DNA of 41,992 nt from Nesterenkonia sp. F (GTDB lineage: Bacteria > Actinomycetota > Actinomycetes > Actinomycetales > Micrococcaceae): NCBI RefSeq assembly GCF_000220985.1, contig NZ_AFRW01000119.1:1-41992 (forward strand). The letters are read 5' to 3'. The translations under genes and the position numbers were made by a program. The notes beneath the pieces were generated by a model, which saw only the letters and a program-made list of their open reading frames with translations, ran no database searches and was not told the DNA's origin. The stretch's first letter is position 1. Every line of letters starts with the position of its first letter. Shown here in pieces: positions 9,563 to 19,978 of this stretch.

Positions 9563-10736
9563 GGGTGGTGTCTCCTCCTGTGGTCGTGGCGGCGGCGCCG
9601 GTCATCAGCTCGACGAAGCGGTCGAAGAGGTAGGCGGAGTCGTGGGGACCCGCCGCGGCCTCGGGGTGGTACTGGACGGAGAAGGCCGGCACGTCCAGGC
9701 AGCGCAGGCCCTCGACGACGTCGTCGTTGAGGCTGGAGTGGCTGACCTCCACCCGGCCGAAGCGCTCCTCGGGGGCCGTGACGACCTGCCCGATCGGCGC
9801 GTCGACGGCGAAGCCGTGGTTCTGCGCGGTGATCTCCACCGTGCCGGTGGCGTGGTCCATCACCGGCTGGTTGATGCCGCGGTGGCCGAAGGGCAGCTTG
9901 TACGTGCCGAAGCCCAGGGCGCGGCCGAGGATCTGGTTGCCGAAGCAGATCCCGAAGAACGGGATCCGCGCCTGGAGCACCTCGCGCAGCAGACCGATCT
10001 GCGCGGCCGCCGTCGCCGGGTCCCCCGGGCCGTTGGAGAGGAAGACTCCGTCGGGGCCCAGCTGCTGCAGCTCGGCGAAGCTCGTCGTCGCCGGCAGCAC
10101 GGTGACCCGCAGTCCGCGCTCGGCCAGCCGCACCGGGGTCATCGTCTTGATGCCCAGGTCGATCGCCGCGACCTGGCGGAGCGGCTCGCCGACGAATCCG
10201 TGGTCGGCCGGCTCGACGACGTAGGGCTCGGAGACGCTGACCTCCTCGGCCAGTCGGGTCCCTGCCATCGGCTCCTGGCCGCGGACGGCCTCGAGCAGCT
10301 CGGCGGTCGGCCGCTCGGCGTCGGCGCCGGAGAAGATCCCGGCCCGCATCGCGCCGGCCTCACGCAGGTGCCGGGTGATCGCCCGGGTGTCCACGCCCTG
10401 GATGCCGACGACGTCCTGGGCGATCAGCTCCTCCTCCAGCGTGCGACGGCTGCGCCAGTTCGACGGCCGCCGGGCGGCGTCGCGGACGACGTATCCGGCG
10501 ACCCAGATGCGGCGCGACTCGGGATCCTCGTCGTTGATCCCGGTGTTGCCGATGTGCGGGGCCGTCTGGACGACGATCTGCCGCGCATAGGACGGGTCGG
10601 TCAGCGTCTCCTGGTATCCGGTCATGCCGGTGGAGAAGACCGCTTCGCCCAGTCGCGTGCCGCGGGCGCCGTAGGCGGTCCCCTCCTCGACGGTGCCGTC
10701 CTCGAGGACGAGGAGGGCCGGCTCGAAGGTGTTCAT
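9555..10736 (-). CDS. carA: Carbamoyl-phosphate synthase small (glutaminase) subunit
   Basis: Hydrolyses glutamine and passes ammonia to CarB. 393 residues. The N-terminal domain has [16 protein letters not shown] and [16 protein letters not shown]. The class I glutaminase domain has the nucleophile Cys264 in FFGICFGNQ and the His357/Glu359 pair in VQYHPE. The ATG at 10736 overlaps the stop of the PH-like gene (ATGA), and its own TAA lies inside the start of carB, so all three are probably translationally coupled. It has no frameshift. Confidence 0.97.
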   Translation of the reverse strand: MNTFEPALLVLEDGTVEEGTAYGARGTRLGEAVFSTGMTGYQETLTDPSYARQIVVQTAPHIGNTGINDEDPESRRIWVAGYVVRDAARRPSNWRSRRTLEEELIAQDVVGIQGVDTRAITRHLREAGAMRAGIFSGADAERPTAELLEAVRGQEPMAGTRLAEEVSVSEPYVVEPADHGFVGEPLRQVAAIDLGIKTMTPVRLAERGLRVTVLPATTSFAELQQLGPDGVFLSNGPGDPATAAAQIGLLREVLQARIPFFGICFGNQILGRALGFGTYKLPFGHRGINQPVMDHATGTVEITAQNHGFAVDAPIGQVVTAPEERFGRVEVSHSSLNDDVVEGLRCLDVPAFSVQYHPEAAAGPHDSAYLFDRFVELMTGAAATTTGGDTTHA

Positions 10737-11362
10737 GGGTTGTGTCGCTCCTCAGGATCGGTCGACGGATCCGTCGACATGCTCTGGTCCGACGTGCTCG
10801 TCGTCGCGTCCGTGCCGGCCGAGGGAGAGTCGGTCGACGCCGGTCCGCCGGACGGGCCGTCGGTGGTCGGGGTCAGGCGGTGCAGCGCCTCGAGCAGCGT
10901 GCGATGGGCGTCGGCGTGACGGGCGCGGAAGGCTGTCTCGACCCGCTGGTCGCCGAGTCGCCAGCCGACGATCAGCGCCCCGTCCCGCTCGACGAATCTA
11001 CCGACGACGCCGCGATCGGTGCGCGCGTGGGTGAGGTGCTCCCGCGGAATGAGATGGTTCGGCGCGCCCGCCCGGAAGACGGCGACGCCGGACTCGTGGA
11101 CCTCCAGCCGCCCGTCGGTGCGGATGCCGAGTCCGTGGACGGCCACCCGGTCCAGCGGGTCGGCGGCGTCGACGGTGCCGATGACCATGCCTTCTCCGGC
11201 GGCGAGGGGCTCCTCGCGGACCAGCTCCTCGGGCAGCGCCGCAGGCGCGGGCAGGTGTCTCTGCCGTCGTCGTCGCGCCCGCCAGCCCAGCCCGAGCAGC
11301 AGCACGAGCACGACGACGACGGCCGCCGCTCCGGCGAACCAGAGCAGATAGGTCGGCGTCAT
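10733..11362 (-). CDS. Membrane-anchored PH-like domain protein of the pyr operon (Rv1382-like)
   Basis: 209 residues. A single N-terminal membrane helix ([22 protein letters not shown]) is followed by a basic stop-transfer run, then a beta-rich domain of about 120 residues ([39 protein letters not shown]) and a Ser/Thr/Pro/Asp-rich tail. It belongs by position and layout to the uncharacterised protein found between pyrC and carA in actinobacteria, such as Rv1382 in M. tuberculosis. Start and stop both overlap their neighbours by ATGA, so it is co-translated with the pyrimidine enzymes. Its function is unknown; a membrane anchor or scaffold is only a guess. Confidence 0.8.
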   Translation of the reverse strand: MTPTYLLWFAGAAAVVVVLVLLLGLGWRARRRRQRHLPAPAALPEELVREEPLAAGEGMVIGTVDAADPLDRVAVHGLGIRTDGRLEVHESGVAVFRAGAPNHLIPREHLTHARTDRGVVGRFVERDGALIVGWRLGDQRVETAFRARHADAHRTLLEALHRLTPTTDGPSGGPASTDSPSAGTDATTSTSDQSMSTDPSTDPEERHNP

Positions 11363-12764
11363 GGCGCGACCGTCCGGTCCGCAGTCCGTCCGGTCCGCGA
11401 GGTCGCCGGCGCACCGTCGAGCACCACCGGGTGGCCCGCCAGGAAGGTCGCCCGCACCCGGCCGGGCAGCTCCCGGCCCGCGTACGGCGAGTTCCGGCCC
11501 TTGGTCGCGTGCTCCCCGGGGCGCACGGTGCGCCGCTCCGCAGGGTCGACGAGCACCAGGTCGGCGGTCTCGCCGACGGCGATCGGCCGGCCCAGGTGCG
11601 CGTGGCGGTGGATCTGCGCCGGACGCTCCGAGGTCACCTCGGCCAGCCGCCGCCAGTCCATCAGCCCGGTCTCGATCATCGTGGCGATGAGCACCGGCAG
11701 GGCGGTCTCCAGGCCGGTCATGCCCATCGCCGCGTCGACCCACTCGCACTCCTTGGCCTGCTCGGGGTGCGGCGCATGATCGGTGCCGACGACGTCGATG
11801 GTCCCGTCGGCCAGCGCGGCGCGCAGCGCCTCGACGTCCTCGGCGGTGCGCAGCGGCGGGTTCACCTTGTAGACCGGGTCGAAGCTGCGCACCTGCTCGT
11901 CCGTCAGCAGCAGGTGGTGCGGGGTCACCTCGGCGGTGACGTCGACGCCGCGGGACTTCGCCCAGCGGATGATCTCCACCGAGCCGCGGGTGGAGACGTG
12001 GCAGACGTGCAGCCGGGAGCCGACATGCTCGGCCAGCAGCACGTCGCGGGCGATGATCGACTCCTCGGCGACCGCCGGCCAGCCGGGCATGCCCAGCTCC
12101 GCGGAGACCGCGCCCTCGTGCATCTGCGCCCCGGCGGTCAGCCGCGGCTCCTGGGCGTGCTGGGCGACGAATCCGTCGACGGCCTTGACGTACTCCAGCG
12201 CCCGGCGCATCAGCACCGGATCGTGGACGCACTGTCCGTCGTCGGAGAACATCCGCACCGCCGCCGAGGACTCGGCCATCGCGCCGAGCTCGGCCAGACG
12301 TTCGCCGGCCAGCCCGACGGTGACCGCCCCGACCGGCTGCACACGGGTCCAGCCGGCCTCGCGGCCGAGCCGATGGACCTGCTCGACGACGCCGGCGGAA
12401 TCTGCGGCCGGGGTCGAGTTGGCCATCGCGTGCACGGCGGTGAAGCCGCCCAGGGCGGCCGCCCGACTGCCGGTCTCGACGGTCTCGGCGTCCTCCCGAC
12501 CGGGTTCGCGCAGGTGGGTGTGCAGGTCGACCAGGCCGGGCAGGGCGATCTGTCCGGCGGCCTCGACGGTCAGCGCCGGCGTCCCGTCCTCGGCCAGATG
12601 GGTCGCCGTCGCTGCCGCCTGCTCGCCGAGAGCCGCGATGCGCCCGGCGCGCAGCAGCAGGTCGGTCGGCGCGTCGCCGTACGGCCGGGCACCGCGGATC
12701 AGCACCGGCGTCGTCGCGTCGTCGGCGCTCCGCGAGGCGGCGTGCGGCGGCTGGGAGATCGTGC

Positions 12765-12768
<4 letters not shown>
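11359..12768 (-). CDS. pyrC: Dihydroorotase
   Basis: Zinc amidohydrolase that closes carbamoyl aspartate to dihydroorotate. 469 residues from ATG at 12768, chosen because it overlaps the pyrB TGA (ATGA). Metal-site motifs are [34 protein letters not shown] and GTDHAPHP, typical of class I dihydroorotases. The N-terminus ([14 protein letters not shown]) is a short variable leader. It is the third gene of the operon and its stop overlaps the PH-like gene start. Confidence 0.96.
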
Positions 12769-14419
<1,651 letters not shown>

Positions 14420-14423
14420 ATGC

Positions 14424-14449
14424 GCTCCCCCGGCAGGTCGCCGGGGAGC
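14424..14449 (-). promoter_or_regulatory. GC hairpin in the pyrR leader
   Basis: GCTCCCCGGC-gacct-GCCGGGGGAGC on the minus strand: ten base pairs with one bulged G. It sits just upstream of the PyrR-binding loop. No T-run follows, so a simple intrinsic terminator is unlikely. It may insulate or stabilise the leader, or end nusB read-through. Confidence 0.5.
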
Positions 14450-14501
14450 TCGTTGTGCAGTTGTCGGCGCCGTCGCCGCAGGAGCGGAGACGCCGGCCCC
14501 C

Positions 14502-14507
14502 ATCCTA
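14502..14507 (-). promoter_or_regulatory. Candidate -10 box for the pyr operon
   Basis: TAGGAT on the minus strand lies in the nusB-pyrR gap. Transcription from about 14495 would give a leader of roughly 118 bases carrying both hairpins before the pyrR GTG. No convincing -35 hexamer is visible. Confidence 0.5.
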
Positions 14508-14575
14508 GCGCGTCGCGGCCGACGGCGCGCGGCGCGCGTCATGGGCGGCGGCGGAGCCGGGACAGGGTCCGTCGG

Positions 14576-14983
14576 TCACTCCAGCGTGGGCTTGAGCTGC
14601 TGGAGCCGACCGAGCAGACCGTTGACGAAGGACGGGGACTCGTCGGTGGACATCTCGCGGACCAGGGCGACGGCTTCGGCGACCGCGACGCCGTCGGGGA
14701 CATCGTCGTTGCTGAGCAGCTCCCAGGCGCCGAGGCGCAGGGCCATCACGTCCACCCGCGGCATGCGGTCCAGCGTCCAGCCGCGGGCATAGGTGGAGAT
14801 CAGCTCGTCGAGGCGCTCCTGCTCCTCCGAGACGCCCTGCACCAGGGTCACGGTGTAGTCGTTGACGACCATGTCGGCCCGCTCGCGGCGCCGACGCAGC
14901 ACCTCGAGCGGATCGCCGCCGCGCTGCTCGGCCTCGAAGAGGATCTCCAGCGCCCGCCGGCGCGCTTTGCTTCGTTTGGCCAC
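14576..14983 (-). CDS. nusB: Transcription antitermination factor NusB
   Basis: Binds boxA RNA with NusE (S10) during rRNA antitermination. 135 residues, all helical. Family stretches are ARRRALEILFEAEQR at the N-terminus, VQGVSEEQERLDELI, the RMPRVDVMALRLGAWEL segment, and the C-terminal SPSFVNGLLGRL. It starts with GTG at 14983, with GAGGA close upstream. It follows efp by 66 bases, the common efp-nusB pair. Confidence 0.96.
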   Translation of the reverse strand: MAKRSKARRRALEILFEAEQRGGDPLEVLRRRRERADMVVNDYTVTLVQGVSEEQERLDELISTYARGWTLDRMPRVDVMALRLGAWELLSNDDVPDGVAVAEAVALVREMSTDESPSFVNGLLGRLQQLKPTLE

Positions 14984-15004
14984 TGTTCCTCGTCCGTCCT
15001 GGGG

Positions 15005-15028
15005 TCCGTCGTCTCGTCCGTCGTCTCG
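15005..15028. repeat. Two tandem copies of a 12-base unit
   Basis: TCCGTCGTCTCG occurs twice in succession in the efp-nusB gap, followed by a degenerate third copy. It is a short local duplication with no evident function. Confidence 0.7.
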
Positions 15029-15049
15029 TCGCTCGTCGCGGCCGGAGCC

Positions 15050-15613
15050 TCAGTCGCTGACGCGACCGAGGTACTCCGAGTTCCGCGTGTCGACCTTGAT
15101 GCGCGTGCCCTGATCGACGAACAGCGGGACCTGCACCTCGTGGCCGGTCTCTACGGTGGCCGACTTGGTCGCCCCCGAGGAGCGGTCGCCCTGCAGGCCG
15201 GGCTCGGTGTAGGTGATCTCCATGACCACCGACGGCGGCATCTCGATGTAGAGCGGCGTGCCCTCGTGCAGCGCGACGGTGACCTCCTGGTTCTCCAGCA
15301 GGAAGTTGGCCGCGTCGCCGACGACCTCGGTCGGCACGCCGATCTGGTCGAAGTCCCGCAGATCCATGAAGACGTACTCGTCGCCGTCGGCGTAGAGGAA
15401 CTGGTAGTTCGAGCGGTCCACCACGGCGAACTCGACCTTCGCGCCGGCGTTGAACGTGCGGTCCACGACCTTGCCGGAGGTGACGTTCTTCAGCTTGGTG
15501 CGGATGAACGCGCCGCCCTTGCCGGGCTTGACGTGCTGGAACTCCAGCGTGGTCCAGAGCTGGCCGTCCAGCTCGAGGACGGCTCCGTTCTTGATGTCGT
15601 TGGAGGAGGCCAC
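15050..15613 (-). CDS. efp: Elongation factor P
   Basis: Relieves ribosome stalling at polyproline. 187 residues, three-domain family length. The N-terminal loop reads [10 protein letters not shown] with Lys32 at the tip, the position modified in other bacteria; no modification genes are seen here. The C-terminal [25 protein letters not shown] and [17 protein letters not shown] signatures are intact. GTG at 15613 has AAGGG six bases upstream. It follows aroB and precedes nusB. Confidence 0.97.
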   Translation of the reverse strand: MASSNDIKNGAVLELDGQLWTTLEFQHVKPGKGGAFIRTKLKNVTSGKVVDRTFNAGAKVEFAVVDRSNYQFLYADGDEYVFMDLRDFDQIGVPTEVVGDAANFLLENQEVTVALHEGTPLYIEMPPSVVMEITYTEPGLQGDRSSGATKSATVETGHEVQVPLFVDQGTRIKVDTRNSEYLGRVSD

Positions 15614-15755
15614 AGACTGCCCTTCTTCACGTGGTCGTATCGCGTGGTCATGGTCGCGACCCCGACGGGATGTCGTCGACGTCGGGGTGCTCGGTCGGCT
15701 CGCCGCGCGTCCCGCGACGACGCGTCGGGACGGCGCCGGCGGACGCCGACAGTCG

Positions 15756-15761
15756 ATTCTA
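15756..15761 (-). promoter_or_regulatory. Candidate -10 box for efp
   Basis: TAGAAT on the minus strand, whose first three bases are the aroB stop codon (TAG). Transcription near 15749 would give a leader of about 135 bases before efp. No clear -35. Confidence 0.4.
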
Positions 15762-16989
15762 CAGGCTCACCGGACCGGTCGTCTCCGGCTCGGCGATCTC
15801 CTGGTAGGTGGCGTAGAGGATCGACGCGTCGGGGATCTCGACGGTGGCCGGCTGCCCCTGCGCGGAGAGCAGCACGAAGCGCAGCTGGTCGCCGCGGTTC
15901 TTCTTGTCCCGGCGGATGCCCTCGAGCAGCTGGTTCCAGCGGTCGTCGCGGTAAGTCGTCGGCAGGCCCAGCAGCTGCAGCACCGACCGGTGTCGGTCGG
16001 CGGTGGCGTCGTCCAGGCGGCCCAGACTGCGCGCCAGCTCGGCGGCGTAGACGAGCCCGACCGAGACCGCCGCGCCGTGACGCCACTGGTAGCGCTCGGC
16101 GAGCTCGATCGCGTGGGCCAGCGTGTGGCCGTAGTTGAGCGCCTCGCGCAGGCCGGCCTCCTTCGGGTCCCGGCCGACGACGGCGGCCTTGACCGCGATG
16201 GCCCGCTCGATGAGCTCGCGCAGCTGCGCCGAATGCGGATTCTGCGCCTGCTCCGGGTGCTCCTCGATGATCTCCAGGATCCGCTCGTCGGAGATGAACC
16301 CGCACTTGACCACCTCGGCGAGTCCGGCGACCAGCTCGTTGCGCGGCAGCGTCAGCAGCGTGTCCAGGTCGGCCAGCCACCCCCGCCGGCTGGTGGAAGG
16401 AGCCCACCAGGTTCTTGCCCTCGGCCGTGTTGATGCCGGTCTTGCCGCCGACGGCGGCGTCCACCATGCCCAGCAGGGTGGTCGGCATGTGCACCACCCG
16501 CACGCCGCGCAGCCAGGTGGCGGCGACGAAGCCGGCCACATCGGTCACCGCTCCCCCGCCGACGGAGACCACGGCGTCGGAGCGGGTGAAGTCGTTCTGT
16601 CCCAGGACCTGCCAGCAGAAGGCCGCGACCTGGATGTGCTTGCCCTCCTCGGCGTCGGGGATCTCGGCGACGACGGCCTTGTATCCCGCATTCTCCAGAT
16701 CCTCGCGGACGACGTCGCCGGTCGCCCGCAGCGCGCGCGGATGGATCACCAGCACGCGCTCGGGCTGCGTGCCGATCATCTGCGGCAGCCGCGCGAGCAG
16801 CCCGTTGCCGACCACGACGTCGTAGCCCAGCGCCTGGCCGCCGGATCCACCGCCGTCGCCGACGGTGATCGTCGTCGGCTCCGGCGCCTCGCCGGCGGGC
16901 GCGGCGCCCTCGTGGGTCTGCTCGGCGCCCGTCTCCTCGCCCTGCGGGCGCTGGTCGGGCTCGGGTGCGGGGTCGGCCTGGTCGTTCAT
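15759..16989 (-). CDS. aroB: 3-dehydroquinate synthase (one apparent frameshift)
   Basis: NAD- and metal-dependent enzyme converting DAHP to 3-dehydroquinate, the second shikimate step. Motifs are SVGGGAVTD (142-150) and [19 protein letters not shown] (169-187). The frame breaks after SFHQPAG and continues in another frame with [18 protein letters not shown], then AEVVKCGFI and the [12 protein letters not shown] metal site. One extra base near 16371-16384 (a C-run at 16380-16384) explains this; corrected, the protein is about 409 residues. The first 45 residues are an odd Pro/Glu/Ala-rich extension with no alternative start near the conserved domain. It lies 33 bases after aroK. A base-calling error is more likely than loss of an essential enzyme. 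Confidence 0.9.
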
Positions 16990-17022
16990 CGAGTCTGGTC
17001 TTCTCCTGACGGGGTGGGACGC

Positions 17023-17616
17023 TCAGTCGTCGGACCGGGCCCGTCGGCCGCGGTCCAGCTGCGCAACGATGGTATCGACTCTCTGCTCGATCGTCCCATC
17101 GGCCGGGTCGAGCACGACGTCGGCGCACTGCCGATACAGCGGCTCGCGGGCCGCGTAGGTCTCGGCCCACCGGGCCGCCGGGTCATCGCCGAGCACCGGG
17201 CGGGAGGAGCCGTCGCCCAACCGCGGCAGCGCCTGCTCCGCGGTCAGGTCCAGCATCACCACCAGGTGCGGACGCAGCCGCTCGCGCGTTGCGGTCGAGA
17301 GCACCGAGCCGCCGCCGAGACTGATCACCGACGGGCGCGGCGCGTCGAGCAGCTCGGCGACGAGCCGCTCCTCCTCGGTGCGGAAGGCCTGTTCCCCGTG
17401 ATCGCGGAAGAAGTCGCCGATCGGTCCGTGTCGCGCGACGAAGAAGTGGTCGCTGTCGACGTGCGGACGCGCCAGACGACGTGCCAGCGCCGCTCCGACG
17501 GTGGACTTGCCCGAGCCCATCGGGCCGATCAGCACGATGCTGCGCGGCTCGCCCTCCTGCGGCTCCGGGACGGGGACCTCGCTCGTGGACACCCTGACAC
17601 CCCCGTCCGTGCTCAT
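17023..17616 (-). CDS. aroK: Shikimate kinase
   Basis: Phosphorylates shikimate with ATP. 197 residues from ATG at 17616, which overlaps the aroC TGA (ATGA). The P-loop GPMGSGKST is at 31-39, the shikimate site has VDSDHFF, and the GGGSVLS loop is present. The lid region holds SRPVLGDD. The first 25 residues (to QEGEPRS) are an acidic variable leader; a GTG at residue 9 is a possible shorter start. It is part of the aroC-aroK-aroB run. Confidence 0.95.
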   Translation of the reverse strand: MSTDGGVRVSTSEVPVPEPQEGEPRSIVLIGPMGSGKSTVGAALARRLARPHVDSDHFFVARHGPIGDFFRDHGEQAFRTEEERLVAELLDAPRPSVISLGGGSVLSTATRERLRPHLVVMLDLTAEQALPRLGDGSSRPVLGDDPAARWAETYAAREPLYRQCADVVLDPADGTIEQRVDTIVAQLDRGRRARSDD

Positions 17617-18859
17617 TCGTCCTGCATCGCCGCCGGAGCCTGCAGCGGGTCCCCGTCGGCGCCCGCGACGCCGGGCTCCTCGCCCAGCCGCGGCAGGTTC
17701 TGCCTGTACCCCTCCAGATTGCGGCGCACCTCGGCGACGGAGTCGCCGCCGAACTTCTCCAGCACCGCCTGAGCGATCACCAGCGCGACCATGGCCTCGG
17801 CGACGACGCCGGCGGCCGGCACCGCGCAGACGTCCGAACGCTGGTGGTGGGCGGTGGCGGCCTCTCCGGTGGCGGTGTCGACGGTGCGCAGCGACTTCGG
17901 CACGGTCGCGATGGGCTTCATGCCGGCCCGCACGCGCAGCGGGGTGCCGATGCTCATCCCGCCCTCGACGCCGCCCGCGCGGTTGCTGGTGCGCCGGACC
18001 TCGTCGCCGTCGGGCTCGATCTCGTCGTGGGCGGCCGAGCCGCGCCGCCGCGTGGTGCGGAAGCCGTCGCCGAGCTCGACGCCCTTGATCGCCTGGATCC
18101 CCATGAGCGCGCCGGCCAGCCGGGAGTCCAGCCGGCGGTCCCAGTGCACGTAGGAGCCCAGCCCCGGCGGCAGTCCGTCGACGACGACCTCCACGGAGCC
18201 GCCGAGCGTCTCGCCGGCCTTGTGCGCGTCGTCGACCTCGGCGACCATCCGCTCGGAGGTCGCCGGATCGGTGCAGCGCAGCGGATCGGCGTCGAGCCGC
18301 TCGACATCGGCGGCCAGGGGGTCTCGACGTCCTCGGGCACCTCCACCGGGCCGATGGCGGTGGTGTGCGAGACGGTGGTGATGTCCAGCTGGGCGAGGAA
18401 CCGCTGGGCCAGCGTGCCCAGCGCGACGCGCGTGGCCGTCTCACGGGCGGAGGCGCGCTCGAGCACGGGCCGGGCCTCGGAGAAGCCGTACTTCTGCATG
18501 CCGGTGTAGTCGGCGTGGCCCGGCCGCGGCCGCGTCAACGGTGCGTTCCGGGCCAGCCCCTCGACCTCGGCGGGGTCGACCGGGTCCGGGGCCATGACCT
18601 TCTCCCACTTCGGCCACTCGGTGTTGCCGACCTCGATGGTCACCGGCGCGCCGAGGGTCAGTCCGTGGCGGACGCCGGCCAGCAGACTGACCTGGTCCTG
18701 CTCGAACTTCATCCGAGCGCCGCGGCCGTATCCCAGCCGCCGGCGGGCCAGCGCGGCCTGCACGTCCTCAGTCGTGACGGGGACCCCGGCCGGGAGCCCC
18801 TCGAGGATCCCGACGAGGGAGCGGCCGTGCGATTCTCCGGAGGTCAGCCAACGCAACAT
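17613..18859 (-). CDS. aroC: Chorismate synthase (one apparent frameshift)
   Basis: FMN-dependent last step to chorismate. The N-terminus [21 protein letters not shown], then [33 protein letters not shown] and [14 protein letters not shown] are classic. After [10 protein letters not shown] the frame is lost and resumes with [39 protein letters not shown] and [12 protein letters not shown]. One base missing from the G-run at 18317-18321 restores 415 residues. ATG at 18859 has a CATGAT box at 18866-18871, six bases upstream, and no proper Shine-Dalgarno, so it may be leaderless. aroE ends 87 bases upstream. Confidence 0.92.
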
Positions 18860-18865
18860 GGCTCC

Positions 18866-18871
18866 ATCATG
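18866..18871 (-). promoter_or_regulatory. Candidate -10 box for aroC (leaderless layout)
   Basis: CATGAT on the minus strand, six bases before the aroC ATG. The intervening GGAGCC is too close to the start to be a good Shine-Dalgarno. The same box-GGAGCC-ATG arrangement occurs at pyrD. Confidence 0.4.
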
Positions 18872-18946
18872 CCATGTCGACGCACCGCATCGAGGGGCGG
18901 GCGAGCCGGTCCCGCATCGTGGACGCGGCCCCCTCGCCGCCGCTCG

Positions 18947-19978
18947 TCAGACGGGCAGGCCGACGGACGTGCGCATCGCCGCGATCATCGCCGCCCGGCT
19001 CGCCGGCGGCTCGTCGGCCGCCGGACGCCGCGTCGCGGCGGTGAACAGGTCGATCTGGGCGACGGCCTGGTGCAGCAGCATCGACAGCCCGCTGACCACT
19101 GCGCCGCCGAGGGACTCCCAGGCCGTGGCCAGCCGCGAGGGCCAGGGGTCGTAGGCGACGTCGAGCAGCGGCACGCCCGCCGTGCTCGGCGCGCCGGCCG
19201 CGCCGGGGGCCGCCGACGAGGCGGCGATCTGCTCGGCGAGCCCGTCGGCGGCGCCCGGCGGCAGCGTGGAGACCACCGCGGCCGGCGCCGGATGCTCGCC
19301 CCGGCCGGCGAGGTCGTCCACGAGATCCTCCAGCGGCAGCGTGGACAGCCGCAGCCCGAGCGTCTCGCCCACCGGACGCAGCGCCTCGGCACGCTCCGGC
19401 GCCCGGGCGTGGCAGCGGACCTCGGCGAAGCCCAGCTCCGCGGCGGCGGCCAGGGTCGCGGCCGCCGTCGCCCCGGCGCCGACGATGACGAAGGCCCCGG
19501 ACGCTCCGCCGCCTGCCGGGCGGAGACCCTCCGGGCCAGCCTCGCGCAGCGCGGCGACGATGCCGTCGACGTCGGTGTTCTCCCCGCGGCGCCGGCCATC
19601 CCGGTGGACGACGGTGTTGAGCACCCCGAGTCTGCGCACTCTCTCCGAGACGGCGTCCATGTGCTCGACCATGGCGGCCTTCAGCGGCATGGTCACCGAC
19701 CAGCCGAGCCAGGGCGGCCCCGACGGATCGGCGTCGGCGGCGCGGAGGAAGGCGTCCAGGCCCTCGACGTCGACGTCCCGGCGGGTGTACTGCGCCGCCA
19801 GCCCGAGATGGGCGTAGGCCGCGCCGTGCAGCGCCGGCGAGAGGGAGTGGCCGATGGGGCTGCCCAGCACCGCAGCGCGGGCGATCGGCGTCCCCTCCGA
19901 GGCGCCGTCGGGGGCATCGTCCTGCCCGGCTCGGCCGTTCGCTCCGAGGCGCTCGGTTCCATCGGTCATCGGGCTCAC
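18947..19978 (-). CDS. aroE: Shikimate dehydrogenase
   Basis: Reduces 3-dehydroshikimate with NADPH. 343 residues, longer than the usual 270-290 because of a 30-residue N-terminal leader. Substrate motifs are GSPIGHSLSPALHGAAYAHL and SVTMPLK (catalytic Lys); GENTDVDGIV supplies the conserved Asn/Asp. The cofactor domain has VIVGAGATAAATLAAA, and the C-terminal GLSMLLHQAVAQ is typical. The ATG at 19978 overlaps the mltG stop (ATGA), so it is coupled to mltG. Confidence 0.94.
   Translation of the reverse strand: MSPMTDGTERLGANGRAGQDDAPDGASEGTPIARAAVLGSPIGHSLSPALHGAAYAHLGLAAQYTRRDVDVEGLDAFLRAADADPSGPPWLGWSVTMPLKAAMVEHMDAVSERVRRLGVLNTVVHRDGRRRGENTDVDGIVAALREAGPEGLRPAGGGASGAFVIVGAGATAAATLAAAAELGFAEVRCHARAPERAEALRPVGETLGLRLSTLPLEDLVDDLAGRGEHPAPAAVVSTLPPGAADGLAEQIAASSAAPGAAGAPSTAGVPLLDVAYDPWPSRLATAWESLGGAVVSGLSMLLHQAVAQIDLFTAATRRPAADEPPASRAAMIAAMRTSVGLPV

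Noticed and set aside
7829-9730. Long plus-strand open frame of about 630 codons opposite carB
   Set aside because: Composition is Arg/Gly/Asp-rich without any family motif, and the opposite strand encodes clear CarB. High GC content creates such empty frames.
14424-14449. Intrinsic attenuator-terminator in the pyr leader
   Set aside because: The hairpin is not followed by a T-run, and the PyrR loop overlaps the ribosome site, which favours translational control.
15005-15028. CRISPR-like or satellite repeat
   Set aside because: Only two 12-base copies with no spacers; a chance local duplication.
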